DNA of 64,000 nucleotides from Oceanobacillus sojae (GTDB taxonomy: Bacteria; Bacillota; Bacilli; Bacillales; Amphibacillaceae), in the NCBI RefSeq assembly GCF_900162665.1, contig NZ_LT727812.1:343484-407483 (forward strand), written 5' to 3'. Position 1 is the first letter of the stretch. Each line of letters starts with the position of its first letter. The translations under genes and the position numbers were made by a program. Below, one piece after another: positions 27,596 to 37,327 of this stretch. The notes under the pieces are model-generated. The model did not search any database, was not told where the DNA came from, and saw only the letters and a program-made list of their open reading frames with translations.

Positions 27596-27811
27596 ATGGA
27601 TTTAAATATCCGTAAAGCAATTTATGCAAACATATCGAATAATGATCAAGAACAATTAGAAGCAACTATCGTTGATGCCATTAATAATGGAGAAGAAAAA
27701 ATGCTCCCCGGTCTCGGAGTTCTTTTTGAGCTGATTTGGAACCATTCCAATGAGGAAGAGAAAAAAGAGATGATAACTTCTTTAGAATCCGGGATTCAAA
27801 ACGATATATAA
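27596..27811 (+). CDS. sspI: small acid-soluble spore protein I
   Basis: A 71-residue minor SASP expressed in the forespore. [20 protein letters not shown], then [20 protein letters not shown] and a C-terminal [14 protein letters not shown] follow the SspI pattern, and the length equals that of B. subtilis. The ATG at 27596 lies 9 nt after AAGGAG; the preceding GTG is too close. A sigma-G promoter is expected, but I see only a weak CATnnTA match (CATCATA near 27532). The neighbour ysgA is also conserved. Confidence 0.93.
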   Translation: MDLNIRKAIYANISNNDQEQLEATIVDAINNGEEKMLPGLGVLFELIWNHSNEEEKKEMITSLESGIQNDI

Positions 27812-27866
27812 TTTTTCAATATCCAGATATATTCTAAATATGCTTCTGTATATCTTCCTGCAGAAC

Positions 27867-27912
27867 AAAAATACATGCTGCTTCTAAACAGAATTGGCAT
27901 GTATTTTTATTT
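27867..27912 (+). terminator. terminator of sspI
   Basis: Stem AAAATACATGC (27868-27878) with GCATGTATTTTT (27897-27908), then ATTTTT. It is 56 nt downstream of sspI. Confidence 0.75.
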
Positions 27913-28330
27913 TTGTAAAACAGCAAATTCTCTAATCCAAAAAACGCTTTGTTTTCTGGTTCCTCTGAAAATTCGACAAATCCAGCAAACTTTGAAACCT
28001 TTTCTAATTTTTTTCGTATTTCATTATAGATAAAAGCTGGTATATTTTGTTCAGTAATCCGTTGCCAAGCCGTTTATCGTTATCTAAAAAGGGAATAGCA
28101 AATCAAGCTTAGCTGTAGGAAATAAAGACTAAAAAGGGTTTGACTACATATTCCTTTAATGTTATAACAAATTGAGGCAGTTTTTCATATTATAAATTTT
28201 TGATTCTAATTCTCAGCTGGCGAATATAATTTATAGTATGAAAAAAAGGAATGGCGGCCTGGCAAAATTTACATATGCTAAGCTTTTACTTCCATTTTAA
28301 AATGTGCAAATTGCGCAAATATAGTTTTTT
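27913..28330. other. AT-rich intergenic region before the ABC operon
   Basis: About 420 nt with no recognised gene. A stop-free minus-strand stretch of 79 codons (27834-28073) lacks a start codon with ribosome site. The promoter of the 28348-33016 operon must be here, but no convincing -35/-10 pair stands out. Confidence 0.4.
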
Positions 28331-28347
28331 AGAAAGGAGCATGTACT

Positions 28348-29946
28348 TTGGCTGAAAATGATAATGAACAACCAAAGAAGAAAGGTCTATCGAAAGGAAT
28401 TATTGCTATTATTATTGCTGTAATCGTCCTTGCCGGCGGAGGTGCAGCGGCATTCTTCCTGACAGCATCTACGCCAAAAGCAACGTATTTCCAAGCTGAG
28501 AAAAATTCTATGGAACAACTTCAAACTTTTGCGGAAACAAGATATGAGGATGAATTAAACTGGTACGAACAGTCAAGGGAGAAGCCTGTTTCCCAAACAG
28601 TAAATCTAGGATTAAATCTGGAAGGTCTTGAAAATTCCTATTATGCAGATCCACAGACAATTGCTATGCTCTCCAATGCTGAGCTTACAATAAACTCAGA
28701 GACAGATTTGGAGAACAAACAGGCATACAGCGATTTATCGGTAAATGTCGGCGGTATGGAATTCAGCGGCATAGCCGGCTACGTAGAAGGCCCTGATGTT
28801 TATGCCCAGCTACCTTTCCTGGATGAGGTTCTTAAGATTTCTGATGACGATATCGGCAATGTCTTAACTCAATTCGACCCTTATACTTTTACTGGTAATG
28901 AACAATTAGGTATTGAAGAACTTGTATTTGAAAATGATGCTGTTCTATTATCAGATGAAGAAAAAGAATACATTCAGGATGAATATCTCATGTTTATTTA
29001 TGAAGAACTTTCAGATGACTCGTTTGAAAGTGAAAAAGAAGATGTGGAAGTAAACGGGGATTCTATCAGTGCTGAAAAAATCACGTTGAATCTTTCAGAA
29101 GATGAACTGAGATCAATCATCACTTCTGTACTGGAAAAGATGAAGGGTGACGAAGAATTAAAAGAAATTCTAAAAGGTCAGTTTGAACAAACAGCTTATA
29201 TGCCGCTTGAAGACCCGGCAGTCATTGAAGAGCAGCTTAATGAAGTAATGGCAGAGTTTGATAATGCTATTGATCAAGGTATTGAAGAGATTTCCAGCTT
29301 CCAATTCCCTGAAGGCCTTCAATCTACGCTTTGGATATCTGATAACAAAGTTGTACAGCGCGACTTTTCTATCAGTCTAGCACCTGAAGGCGAAGAACCA
29401 GTTGCTATCAATTTATCAGGCGGACAATTATTTAATGATGACCAAATTTATTTTGATCATACATTAACGATGAATGATGGCTCAGAAGAATCATCCATTG
29501 CTTTTGATGGTGACTTCCAAGGTACTGGTGATACTGTTACAGATAATGCAAATCTTACCTTTGCGTTTGACGATAGCTATGCCCCGGTTGAATTCACAGC
29601 TGCTTATACTGGCGATGAAACATTAGATGGTTCCACACGTGATTTCGACCGTCAGCTGCAATTCACTGTAGAAAATGAAACAGTTAATCTTGGCTGGACC
29701 GGCGATTCCACCTATGATGGCGACCAAATGAATTCAAATAATAATATTGCATTGGATTTCCCTGGTTATGTCGAAAATGTATCCATGGATTTAAATACAG
29801 AAGGTGCTGTTATTGATGCTGTAGAAGGTATTGATACATCGAATGTCGTTGATCTTGGTGCCATGTCCGCTGAAGAACTGCAAGAATACTTCCAAGGCGA
29901 CTTCAGCAATCAGCTTGATCAATGGTTAATGCAATTTGGATTCTAA
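28348..29946 (+). CDS. membrane-anchored extracellular protein of unknown function (DUF6583-like)
   Basis: I do not recognise it with certainty; it resembles Bacillaceae proteins grouped as DUF6583. The 532 residues have a short Lys-rich cytoplasmic start, one transmembrane helix (about 17-39, IIAIIIAVIVLAGGGAAAFF) and a roughly 490-residue acidic extracellular part rich in D, E, N and beta-strand-like repeats. There is no lipobox Cys. The start is TTG behind AAAGGAG. It is 40 nt upstream of two ABC-2 permeases and an ATPase and is probably cotranscribed, so it may be a sensor, substrate-binding or accessory factor. Its acidic bias fits a salt-tolerant host. Confidence 0.7.
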   Translation: MAENDNEQPKKKGLSKGIIAIIIAVIVLAGGGAAAFFLTASTPKATYFQAEKNSMEQLQTFAETRYEDELNWYEQSREKPVSQTVNLGLNLEGLENSYYADPQTIAMLSNAELTINSETDLENKQAYSDLSVNVGGMEFSGIAGYVEGPDVYAQLPFLDEVLKISDDDIGNVLTQFDPYTFTGNEQLGIEELVFENDAVLLSDEEKEYIQDEYLMFIYEELSDDSFESEKEDVEVNGDSISAEKITLNLSEDELRSIITSVLEKMKGDEELKEILKGQFEQTAYMPLEDPAVIEEQLNEVMAEFDNAIDQGIEEISSFQFPEGLQSTLWISDNKVVQRDFSISLAPEGEEPVAINLSGGQLFNDDQIYFDHTLTMNDGSEESSIAFDGDFQGTGDTVTDNANLTFAFDDSYAPVEFTAAYTGDETLDGSTRDFDRQLQFTVENETVNLGWTGDSTYDGDQMNSNNNIALDFPGYVENVSMDLNTEGAVIDAVEGIDTSNVVDLGAMSAEELQEYFQGDFSNQLDQWLMQFGF

Positions 29947-29986
29947 GTATTTCTTAAATGATTGAATTAGAAAGAAAAGAGAGTGC

Positions 29987-31216
29987 ATGATCATGATTTT
30001 TTTTAAACAAACTGGGCTTTTTATAAAAAATCATATGCGGCAACTTAAGAGGAAGTGGTACTCACTTCCTCTTCTTTTCATATTTCCGCTTGCTTTAGCC
30101 GGACTTATGATGGTGATTGTTGTCAGTTTTTTTACCCAGGATGAGAAGGATGCCATACAATTAGGTTTAGTTGATTTAGATAATTCAACAGAGACAGAAA
30201 TGATGGTTCAATTATTAGAACAATCCTCAGGCTTTATTGATTTTTTAGAGGTCAAAGAATTATCCGAAGAAGAAGCAATGAAACAGATTGAATTAAATAA
30301 TTTAAGTACATATATCGCTTTTCCGAAAGGGTTTATCCAGGACCTGTATCAAGGTTATTCTGTGGAGGTTCCTATTGTCGGAAACAGGCAGCAGCAGCTG
30401 GAAAGCTACATGATTAATGAGACCCTGCAGAGTGTCGTCCGTCATATTCGTTCCTCACAGGCTAACATTCTGGCAATGAATTATTATGCGAAACAATTTA
30501 ATATGGATGATGATGCAAGAAATGAATTTGTTTTTGAACAATTTCAGGAATTTCTGCTCTACACAGTCGGCAGAGACCAGGTTATCAGAGAACGGACTTT
30601 ATCCAACCAGGCAAGCTCCTCCCCTGTTTCTTATTTCAGTTTAGGGGCATGGTTTGTTATCAGCAGTTTATGGCTATTTTCACTATATTATTTTTTTACC
30701 AAAGAAAATCCGGCTTTAATCAGTCAGCGCATCCGATTATATGGAGCTACACAATTCAGACAGATACTCGCAAAAATAATTGTAACGCTGATACTGTCCC
30801 TCATTTTGGCTTGTCTCTCATTTTTTTCTTTGCTATATTTCTTAGACATTGAGCTTACGCAGGAAAATATCATTCGGACAATAACACTTATATCCATCTA
30901 TCAAGTGGGTTTTGTTCTTTTTTTAGCTGTTTTTGAGGTATTTATTTCATCGTTGAAATTACAATTATTCGTGCAAATATTTTTTGTGTCTGTGTTAATT
31001 TTATTTAGCGGTGCCGTTGTACCGACGCTTTACCTGCCAATGGGAATTCAGGATTACCTCCCCTATTCTTATGCCTATAATAGTCTTTATTGGCTTCAGG
31101 AAATAATCCTTAACCAAAGACATTATGCCGAATATACTTCCAGTCTTCTTCTAATCGGGTTTCTGATATTCCTGTTACTGGGACTATTAAGCTGGAAGGA
31201 GCGCAGAAGCATATGA
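29987..31216 (+). CDS. ABC-2 type transporter permease
   Basis: A 409-residue membrane protein with the ABC-2/NatB layout: one N-terminal helix (about 25-48, FPLALAGLMMVIVVSFF), a large extracellular domain (about 50-220) and five or six C-terminal helices (from about 225 to 402). The extracellular part starts with the usual QLGLVDLDNS-type strand. It overlaps the next permease gene by 4 nt (ATGA), so the two are translationally coupled and probably form a heterodimer. The start ATG at 29987 follows AAAGAGAG; an in-frame ATG lies 6 nt later. The substrate is unknown. Confidence 0.8.
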   Translation: MIMIFFKQTGLFIKNHMRQLKRKWYSLPLLFIFPLALAGLMMVIVVSFFTQDEKDAIQLGLVDLDNSTETEMMVQLLEQSSGFIDFLEVKELSEEEAMKQIELNNLSTYIAFPKGFIQDLYQGYSVEVPIVGNRQQQLESYMINETLQSVVRHIRSSQANILAMNYYAKQFNMDDDARNEFVFEQFQEFLLYTVGRDQVIRERTLSNQASSSPVSYFSLGAWFVISSLWLFSLYYFFTKENPALISQRIRLYGATQFRQILAKIIVTLILSLILACLSFFSLLYFLDIELTQENIIRTITLISIYQVGFVLFLAVFEVFISSLKLQLFVQIFFVSVLILFSGAVVPTLYLPMGIQDYLPYSYAYNSLYWLQEIILNQRHYAEYTSSLLLIGFLIFLLLGLLSWKERRSI

Positions 31217-32358
31217 TGGATATAATTACTACACGATGGCTGCATGCGAAGAAACATCTCCTATCCATTTTATTTTGGGCTGTCTTCCCTATTCTTTTCA
31301 CCTGGATAATTATCTCCGGAACTGAGGCTATCCAGGATCAAAGCGCTATTCCAGTTGGAATTATTCTGGAAGAAGATTCTGATTTGGCGGTTCAATTAAA
31401 AGAAAAACTGGATTCTTCTGATTTAATCCGTGTGATTGAGATGGAAAATGAAACAGAAGCCAGACAAATGGTGGCTACACATGAATTGGACAGCGCATTT
31501 ATCATTAAAGCAGGATATAAAGCTGCAATTGAAGCTGGGCAGCGTAACCGGTTAATTACAAGTTACCGGACAGAATTATCGATGGGTTATACCCCTGTTG
31601 TTGAAATGATTGCTTCTTTTGTTCAGGAGGATAGTGGAAAATCAAAAACGGCATACACCATTATGAATTTAGGAGAAGCATTACACAGCTCTTCCATACC
31701 AGACTATGATGAAATAATTAATGAGATTTATTCTATTGAAGAAAGTGAAAATCTTATTTACACTAATTTCACTCTGCTGGGGGAAGATGCAGATACAGAT
31801 ACAGGATTTTCTTTATTTCAAAATCCCTGGGGATTATGGTCTGTCGTTGCTCTATTATCCACCTTCTTCTTATTTGATTGGCTGATAAAAGAAAGAAATG
31901 CGACAGTCCGCATCCGTTTTATATTTAACCGCCTTTCTTTTCAGCACTATTTAGTATACAATCTACTTCTTTATAGTTTTGGGTTATTGCTATTAGATAT
32001 CATCACTTGGGGTGCTTTTCATGTTTTATATGATGAAGGGTTGAATATGTCACAATTTGTATATATACTCAGTTTCCGTTTAACTATTTGTATCCTTGTC
32101 TTTTTAATAGGTTTATCCTTTAAAAAACTGCTTCCTTATTATATAACTGCCGTTCTAATTATTTTAGTAACCATCGTTGTCAGCGGAATTATTTTACCGA
32201 TGGACGGTGTTTACGAAAGCTATCCATGGGTTGCTGCTTTAAATCCATTAAGACAGATTGTTTATGAACAATGGTGGAGCGGCTGGACATTTATTGGGCC
32301 GATTTGTTTAATTGCTTGGTATGTGAAAGGAGTTTACAATAATGCAGCTGGAAATTAA
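31213..32358 (+). CDS. ABC-2 type transporter permease
   Basis: The second permease, 381 residues, of the same architecture as its neighbour: an N-terminal helix (about 17-37, LSILFWAVFPILFTWIIISG), an extracellular domain beginning IPVGIILEEDSD, and C-terminal helices from about 205 to 375. It overlaps the upstream gene by 4 nt and the ATPase gene by 17 nt, a compact arrangement typical of export operons. It probably pairs with the first permease. The substrate cannot be inferred from sequence alone. Confidence 0.8.
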   Translation: MMDIITTRWLHAKKHLLSILFWAVFPILFTWIIISGTEAIQDQSAIPVGIILEEDSDLAVQLKEKLDSSDLIRVIEMENETEARQMVATHELDSAFIIKAGYKAAIEAGQRNRLITSYRTELSMGYTPVVEMIASFVQEDSGKSKTAYTIMNLGEALHSSSIPDYDEIINEIYSIEESENLIYTNFTLLGEDADTDTGFSLFQNPWGLWSVVALLSTFFLFDWLIKERNATVRIRFIFNRLSFQHYLVYNLLLYSFGLLLLDIITWGAFHVLYDEGLNMSQFVYILSFRLTICILVFLIGLSFKKLLPYYITAVLIILVTIVVSGIILPMDGVYESYPWVAALNPLRQIVYEQWWSGWTFIGPICLIAWYVKGVYNNAAGN

Positions 32359-33016
32359 TAATGTGTCGAAATCATTCGGCAAAAAGAAAGTACTTGAAAA
32401 TCTGTCTTTTGAAGTGAATTCCGGTGAAATTATCGGGTTAGTTGGAGAAAATGGAGCGGGTAAGTCCTCCCTGCTTCATATCTTAGCAACTATTTCAAAG
32501 GCAGATTCGGGCAGTATCCGCTTAGGAAAATGGATATATGGGAAAAATCGTAAACAGCTTCGCAGAATGGTTGGTTTCGTACCACAGGATATCGCTTTAT
32601 GGGAAGACATGTCCGTGGAAGAAAATATGCTTTTTTTTGAAAAGCTTTCCTGGATAAATCGCTCGAAGGTTGAATTAAAACAGCTTTGTGAGGATATGGA
32701 ATTGTTAAAATGGAAAGAGCCTGTCCACACATTATCTGGTGGAATGAAGCGAAAATTAAATATGGCAATCAGTTTAATCCATAATCCCGACCTATTATTG
32801 CTGGATGAACCGACAGTCGGGATTGATTTACGATCCAAAAAAGAAATTGCCGGATATCTTAAGCAAACAGCTCAGGTTGACAATAAAATGATTATGTATA
32901 CTTCACATGATATGGATGAAATTCAAAGTATATGCGATGCTGTCGTGTGTATTGGAAACGACCCCTTTTATGAAAATTTGCTGCGTGAAGCAAACATGAA
33001 AATTATCTCTATATAA
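32342..33016 (+). CDS. ABC transporter ATP-binding protein
   Basis: A 224-residue nucleotide-binding domain. Walker A GENGAGKS is at 35-42, the Q-loop is FVPQDIALWEDMSVEEN, the signature LSGGMKRKLNMA precedes Walker B DLLLLDEPTVGID, and the H-loop His is in YTSHDMDE. It ends shortly after the H-loop, without the C-terminal extension of NatA/CcmA-type proteins. It has its own AAAGGAG ribosome site inside the upstream gene. With the two permeases it completes a putative exporter. Confidence 0.93.
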   Translation: MQLEINNVSKSFGKKKVLENLSFEVNSGEIIGLVGENGAGKSSLLHILATISKADSGSIRLGKWIYGKNRKQLRRMVGFVPQDIALWEDMSVEENMLFFEKLSWINRSKVELKQLCEDMELLKWKEPVHTLSGGMKRKLNMAISLIHNPDLLLLDEPTVGIDLRSKKEIAGYLKQTAQVDNKMIMYTSHDMDEIQSICDAVVCIGNDPFYENLLREANMKIISI

Positions 33017-33143
33017 TATTGCCTAAAGGACTGAAAACAGATAGAATATGAGTAATAGGAATTTTTAACAAATGGATTAAATACTTTATAAATACACAGG
33101 ACAAAAAATTACTTTTCAGCTCATATACGGACGGTGAATATAA

Positions 33144-33785
33144 ATGGAAATTAATACAAATCAACGGACTAACCCTTTCGAGGCTTTATCTATGACTCCT
33201 GCTGCCGGTGAAGTCACTGAAAACAGCGGTTTTGGCGCTAAGTCCTTTCAACAGCTGCTCTTAGAACGAATTCGTGAAGCAGAGGAACGGACAGCACAGG
33301 ACTTTGGCTCTAATCTCAGAAGGTCCGGACTTATTTCTCCACCATTGACGCAAGCAACGGCAACAGTTCCAATGCAGGCAGCTCAGTCAGCTAATGGAAA
33401 CGGAGCAAATTATAAGGGTATCATTCAACAAATGGCAAATAAATACAATATTAGTGAAAATTTAATTCATGCTGTTATTAAACAGGAATCTAATTTTAAT
33501 CCTAATGCAACAAGCCCTGTCGGTGCCCAAGGTTTAATGCAGTTAATGCCGAAAACAGCAGCAGGCTTAGGAGTGGCAAATTCGTATGATCCTCAACAAA
33601 ATATTGAGGGCGGAGCAAAATATTTAAGCCAAATGCTGAAAAGATATAACGGAAATACTGAATTGGCATTGGCAGCTTATAATGCTGGCCCTGGAAATGT
33701 AGATAAACATCAGGGCGTTCCTCCATTTAAAGAAACAACAGCTTATGTATCTAAAGTAATGAATACATACCGTTCATTAGCTTAG
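33144..33785 (+). CDS. lytic transglycosylase with SLT domain (CwlQ/YjbJ-like)
   Basis: Cleaves peptidoglycan glycan strands. The 213 residues have a low-complexity N-terminal region (1-88) without signal peptide or transmembrane helix, then a goose-lysozyme-like SLT domain. The catalytic Glu is E115 in [20 protein letters not shown], with [12 protein letters not shown], and [15 protein letters not shown] near the end. The lack of a signal suggests leaderless export or a role in flagellar or secretion assembly; this is inference. It is followed by a bidirectional terminator. The upstream 127-nt gap separates it from the ABC genes. Confidence 0.88.
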   Translation: MEINTNQRTNPFEALSMTPAAGEVTENSGFGAKSFQQLLLERIREAEERTAQDFGSNLRRSGLISPPLTQATATVPMQAAQSANGNGANYKGIIQQMANKYNISENLIHAVIKQESNFNPNATSPVGAQGLMQLMPKTAAGLGVANSYDPQQNIEGGAKYLSQMLKRYNGNTELALAAYNAGPGNVDKHQGVPPFKETTAYVSKVMNTYRSLA

Positions 33786-33808
33786 ATTTCTGCTAGCATA
33801 CTTCATAC

Positions 33809-33850
33809 AAAAAAGGATTCGTTTGTTTTTGGCAACGAATCCTTTTTGTT
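33809..33850. terminator. bidirectional terminator
   Basis: Perfect 15-bp stem AAAAAAGGATTCGTT / AACGAATCCTTTTT with a 10-nt loop, between the converging transglycosylase and dioxygenase genes. Confidence 0.88.
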
Positions 33851-33859
33851 TAAAATATT

Positions 33860-34843
33860 TTATTCATATTCTTTCTCTATTACCTTATTACTTCGAACCG
33901 TATCTATTTTTCTTACCTGACTTTCAATCTGTTCACGCTGTGATTCAAGAAACGGCGGCAATGAAAGTTTTTCTCCTAGGGTTTCATATGGCTCATCCTC
34001 CATGAATCCAGGACCGGCTGTTGCTAATTCAAATAATACCTGTGGTGCTACCGGAGTATATAACGAACCGAAATAAAAACGCTCGACAAATCCGGAAGTT
34101 TGAAGACCAAATTGTTCTATTCTCCGCTGCCATTTCTCTAAATCTTCGCGTTCATCTACACATAATGCTGCATGATGCACTGTACCATAGCCCTGTCTGG
34201 CCGGCGGTAATTCTTCATTATGCTCGACAATGACCCGGGCGCCATTTCCACCATCATCTATTTCAAAAAGATGAAGTGATGCTTCACTGGAAACCTCATT
34301 GTACATAAATATCTTTTCTAAAACCTGCTTGAAGAAATTAAAATCTGCAACACGTACAACTACTGGCCCCAGTCCAGTAATTCCATATTCTGATGGGATT
34401 GGTCCATCTTTCCATGGCTTGCCTGAGACCCTTCCATTATTATTCTCATCCGAAACAAGCTGATACTTTTGATCATCAAAATCAGAAAAAGATAATGTTT
34501 TCACATCAAATTGCTGTTCAATTTCTGTGTGTTTAATTCCAAGACGGTCAAAGCGTTTCTTCCAATATTCAAGTGCAGCATCACTTGGTACACGTAAGGA
34601 TGTTTTATAGATTTCATTTGTTCCGTGGGAACCTTTAGGGATACCCGGGAAGTCAAAAAATGTCATATCTGTCCCGGCATTTCCCTCATCATCTGCAAAG
34701 AATAAATGATAGGTTTGTATGTCATCCTGATTAACTGTTTTCTTTACTAAACGCATGCCGAGCACATATGTGAAAAATTCATAATTCTTTTCTGCACTGC
34801 TTGTTATTGCCGTAACGTGGTGCATGCCACGAATTGGATTCAT
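33860..34843 (-). CDS. ring-cleaving dioxygenase of the glyoxalase/VOC superfamily (MhqO/MhqA-like)
   Basis: The 327 residues hold two vicinal-oxygen-chelate modules. The first starts GMHHVTAITSSAEKNYEFFT with metal-ligand His and contains FFDFPGIPKGSHG. The second starts ITGLGPVVVRVADFNFFKQV and has GTVHHAALCVDE, with a ligand Glu near VLFELATAGPGF. Homologues in B. subtilis (mhq genes) act in quinone and aromatic-compound resistance under the MarR-type repressor MhqR. An AT-rich repeat TATTTAATTAA occurs twice (34860-34886) in the promoter region and could be an operator. The exact substrate is unknown. Confidence 0.85.
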   Translation of the reverse strand: MNPIRGMHHVTAITSSAEKNYEFFTYVLGMRLVKKTVNQDDIQTYHLFFADDEGNAGTDMTFFDFPGIPKGSHGTNEIYKTSLRVPSDAALEYWKKRFDRLGIKHTEIEQQFDVKTLSFSDFDDQKYQLVSDENNNGRVSGKPWKDGPIPSEYGITGLGPVVVRVADFNFFKQVLEKIFMYNEVSSEASLHLFEIDDGGNGARVIVEHNEELPPARQGYGTVHHAALCVDEREDLEKWQRRIEQFGLQTSGFVERFYFGSLYTPVAPQVLFELATAGPGFMEDEPYETLGEKLSLPPFLESQREQIESQVRKIDTVRSNKVIEKEYE

Positions 34844-34935
34844 TGAAAAAACTCCTTTTATATTTAATTAATAAATATTTAATTAAATATAATTTAACAT
34901 AGCCGTCAATTTCTGTCAAGAACACCCTTTTCTAT

Positions 34936-34974
34936 AAAAAACCGTACATTTTAACAATCTCAAAATGTACGGCA
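34936..34974 (-). terminator. terminator of the M42 peptidase gene
   Basis: Perfect 11-bp stem CCGTACATTTT / AAAATGTACGG with a 9-nt loop; the minus strand continues TTTTTTAT. Confidence 0.88.
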
Positions 34975-34987
34975 TAAATCATTATTA

Positions 34988-36073
34988 TTAAGCTTTAATA
35001 AGAGTATCCAAGGTTTTGCGATCCAATTTCTTAATCACAGCTGTTAATAATTTCACAGCATTCTCATAATCATCACGATGGAGAATTCCTGCGTGTGAAT
35101 GGATATAGCGGGTTGCTATTGTAACAGATAGAGATGGAACACCATTTCCAGTCAAATGAATAGAGCCTGAATCTGTACCACCGCCAGCTATAGAAGTAAA
35201 CTGGTAAGGGATATTATTTTCCTCTGCTGTATCAACTACTAAATCACGCAGTCCCTTATGAGAAATCATAGAAGCATCATACAGTACAATCTGAGGGCCT
35301 TCGCCAAGCTTGCTGTCAGCATCTTGTTTAGCAACACCCGGTGTGTCTCCGGCAATGCCTACATCGACACCAAAACCAATATCCGGCTGAATCAGATGAG
35401 AAGATGTTTTTGCTCCACGTAAACCAACCTCCTCCTGAATCGTTCCTACACCATAGACAGTATTAGGATGTTCTTCATCCTTTAAAGCCTTCAATACATC
35501 GATTGCAATCGCTAAACCGATACGGTTATCCCAAGCTTTCGCCATCAGTAATTTCTCATTCTTTAATTGCGTAAATTCAAAATAAGGAACGACAGAATCT
35601 CCAGGCTTCACACCGAATGATTCTGCTTCTTCTTTACTTGTCGCACCAATATCAATAAACATATCTTTTATTTCATATGGTTTTTTTCTAGCTTCTGGAC
35701 TCAATATATGTGGAGGCTTAGAGCCAATGACACCAGTCACGTCTCCTTTGGAGCCCATAATTGTTACACGCTGTGCCAGCATGACCTGATTCCACCAGCC
35801 CCCTGCTGTCTGGAAATAGAGAAAGCCATTTTCATCAATCCGTGTTACCATCAGACCAATTTCATCCAAATGACCTGCAACCATTATTTTTGGTCCATTC
35901 TCATCACCTGTCTTTTTAGCAATCGAGCTGCCTAAATTATCTGTTGTCAGCTCATCGGCATAGGGCTTAATATAACTTTCAAATACTTCACGTACTTCTT
36001 TTTCATTTCCTGGTATTCCTTTTGCATCTGTTAAATCCTTTAGCATTGTTAATGTGTTATCCAGCTTTGTCAT
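34988..36073 (-). CDS. ysdC: M42 family glutamyl aminopeptidase/endoglucanase-like peptidase (YsdC-like)
   Basis: A cytosolic dodecameric-type metallo-aminopeptidase of 361 residues, the length of B. subtilis YsdC. Metal and catalytic residues appear in order: [15 protein letters not shown] (His and catalytic Asp), [10 protein letters not shown] (bridging Asp), [11 protein letters not shown] (catalytic Glu pair), [12 protein letters not shown] (Asp) and [11 protein letters not shown] (His). It is located near ysdB, ysdA and rplT as in B. subtilis, although several genes are inserted between. The start is ATG behind AAAGGAGAG. Confidence 0.93.
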   Translation of the reverse strand: MTKLDNTLTMLKDLTDAKGIPGNEKEVREVFESYIKPYADELTTDNLGSSIAKKTGDENGPKIMVAGHLDEIGLMVTRIDENGFLYFQTAGGWWNQVMLAQRVTIMGSKGDVTGVIGSKPPHILSPEARKKPYEIKDMFIDIGATSKEEAESFGVKPGDSVVPYFEFTQLKNEKLLMAKAWDNRIGLAIAIDVLKALKDEEHPNTVYGVGTIQEEVGLRGAKTSSHLIQPDIGFGVDVGIAGDTPGVAKQDADSKLGEGPQIVLYDASMISHKGLRDLVVDTAEENNIPYQFTSIAGGGTDSGSIHLTGNGVPSLSVTIATRYIHSHAGILHRDDYENAVKLLTAVIKKLDRKTLDTLIKA

Positions 36074-36192
36074 ATTGATAATCTCTCCTTTATATAGTGA
36101 AACTTCATATAATCTGAGCTTTTACAGCTTTCTCATGCGTAAGATAGTTGAGTCAATCCGGCTTATACTGACAGTTAAGCCGGAAAAAAGAG

Positions 36193-36684
36193 TTAATAGC
36201 CCTGATCCTGGCGCTGATAGTTAATTTTATTTTTTTCCCAGTATGCTTTTTGAATATCGGTATCAGTAAATCCAAGCTGATTTCCCAATTGCAGGCTCCA
36301 GCTAAATAATTGCTGATAATTTTCATTCACCGGATTTTCCCGGTAAGCAATAGCTTTTTTATATACCTGGTAAAAGTATTCTGATTCCGTCATGCTCTCT
36401 TCCGGTTTAATCTGTCCTTCTGCCTGATAAATATATCCTTTCTCAATGCCTATTGACATCAGAAAATGTAACACATCTACATATTCCTCTAAAATAACCT
36501 GCTGCTTATTTCTAGCTTTTGTGCTCCAGAATTTAAAGCACCTTGTTTCGTTTGCAAGCTCTCCAAGTTCTACGAGGAGGGCCAGATGCTTTTCATGAAA
36601 TAAATTGATGCTGGATAAATCATGATTGTTCTCAATATATGTATCCAGTTCTTTTTGCATTTCAAATAGCTGATTCCAATCCAA
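36193..36684 (-). CDS. dimeric dUTP diphosphatase (all-alpha NTP-PPase)
   Basis: Hydrolyses dUTP to dUMP and pyrophosphate, keeping uracil out of DNA. It has 163 residues, all helical. The metal-binding motifs are LVELGELANETRCFKFWS (ExxE) and EEYVDVLHFLMSIGIEKGY (ExxxD) near residues 45-90, as in the dUTPase_2 family. It is unrelated to the trimeric dUTPase. Together with ung at 21819 the organism would control uracil at two steps, though the genes are 14 kb apart. The start is ATG with GGGGGA upstream. Confidence 0.85.
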   Translation of the reverse strand: MDWNQLFEMQKELDTYIENNHDLSSINLFHEKHLALLVELGELANETRCFKFWSTKARNKQQVILEEYVDVLHFLMSIGIEKGYIYQAEGQIKPEESMTESEYFYQVYKKAIAYRENPVNENYQQLFSWSLQLGNQLGFTDTDIQKAYWEKNKINYQRQDQGY

Positions 36685-36769
36685 TTTATCTCCCCCTTGT
36701 CTGCCATCTCTTCCATTTTATCACAGACTTTTTAGAAAAGCTTTTTATATTGATTAATCTCTTTGAGTT

Positions 36770-37327
36770 CTAATCAGACTCCAAATCTGTCAAAATTATA
36801 TTTAACCCTATTGAAAAGCTTTTTTCCAGCTCTTGAGGAAGCCCGAAAGCTTCATCCATTTCTAACATCGTAAAGCCATGCAGGTAACTTCTTAATGTCC
36901 GGATAAAATGAATAGCTTCATCATCTGAAAGGGCATATTTTTGCAGTATTTTAGAAAATATTTCGATAATCCGCTCAGATAACTCTTTTGTTTCATCACT
37001 TTTCCATAGCTTGACTTTTTGTACTAATTGATATTGACCCGGCCATTTCTTAGCAAAATTTCTGTATTCCTGCGCTATTGCCCATAGAGCTTCCTTCTTT
37101 TCCAGTCCGATACTGGCAACCAGGAGTTTATCATACAAATTTTTCATACTTCTTTGCGCAGTCATATCTAGTAAGTCTTCTAAATTTGCTACATGGTTAT
37201 ATAACGATGGCGGTTTAATCTCTAAACGCAGAGCTATATTTTTAATCGTAACTCCCTCGATTCCCTTCTGATCAAGCAGTTCCAGTGCAGCGTCTGTAAT
37301 TAATTCTTTCGTTATTTTTTTTCTCAT
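36770..37327 (-). CDS. TetR family regulator with WHG-type C-terminal domain
   Basis: A 185-residue repressor. The helix-turn-helix covers about 7-50: ITDAALELLDQKGIEGVTIK, then NIALRLEIKPPSLYNHVANL. The C-terminal half contains RTLRSYLHGFTMLEMDEAFG, the pattern of the WHG ligand-binding domain. Its start overlaps the last 4 nt of the metallo-beta-lactamase gene (ATGA), so they form an operon. A palindrome inside the operon promoter (38066-38082) is the likely autoregulatory site. The ligand is unknown. Confidence 0.88.
   Translation of the reverse strand: MRKKITKELITDAALELLDQKGIEGVTIKNIALRLEIKPPSLYNHVANLEDLLDMTAQRSMKNLYDKLLVASIGLEKKEALWAIAQEYRNFAKKWPGQYQLVQKVKLWKSDETKELSERIIEIFSKILQKYALSDDEAIHFIRTLRSYLHGFTMLEMDEAFGLPQELEKSFSIGLNIILTDLESD

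Noticed and set aside
27834-28073. 79-codon stop-free minus-strand stretch after sspI
   Set aside because: No start codon with ribosome site in the first third, it overlaps the sspI terminator, and no family pattern is seen; AT-rich chance frame or old remnant.
36158-36183. Hairpin CCGGCTT / AAGCCGG between ysdC and the dUTPase gene
   Set aside because: Strong pairing but no T-tract on the minus strand after the stem, so I do not call it a terminator.
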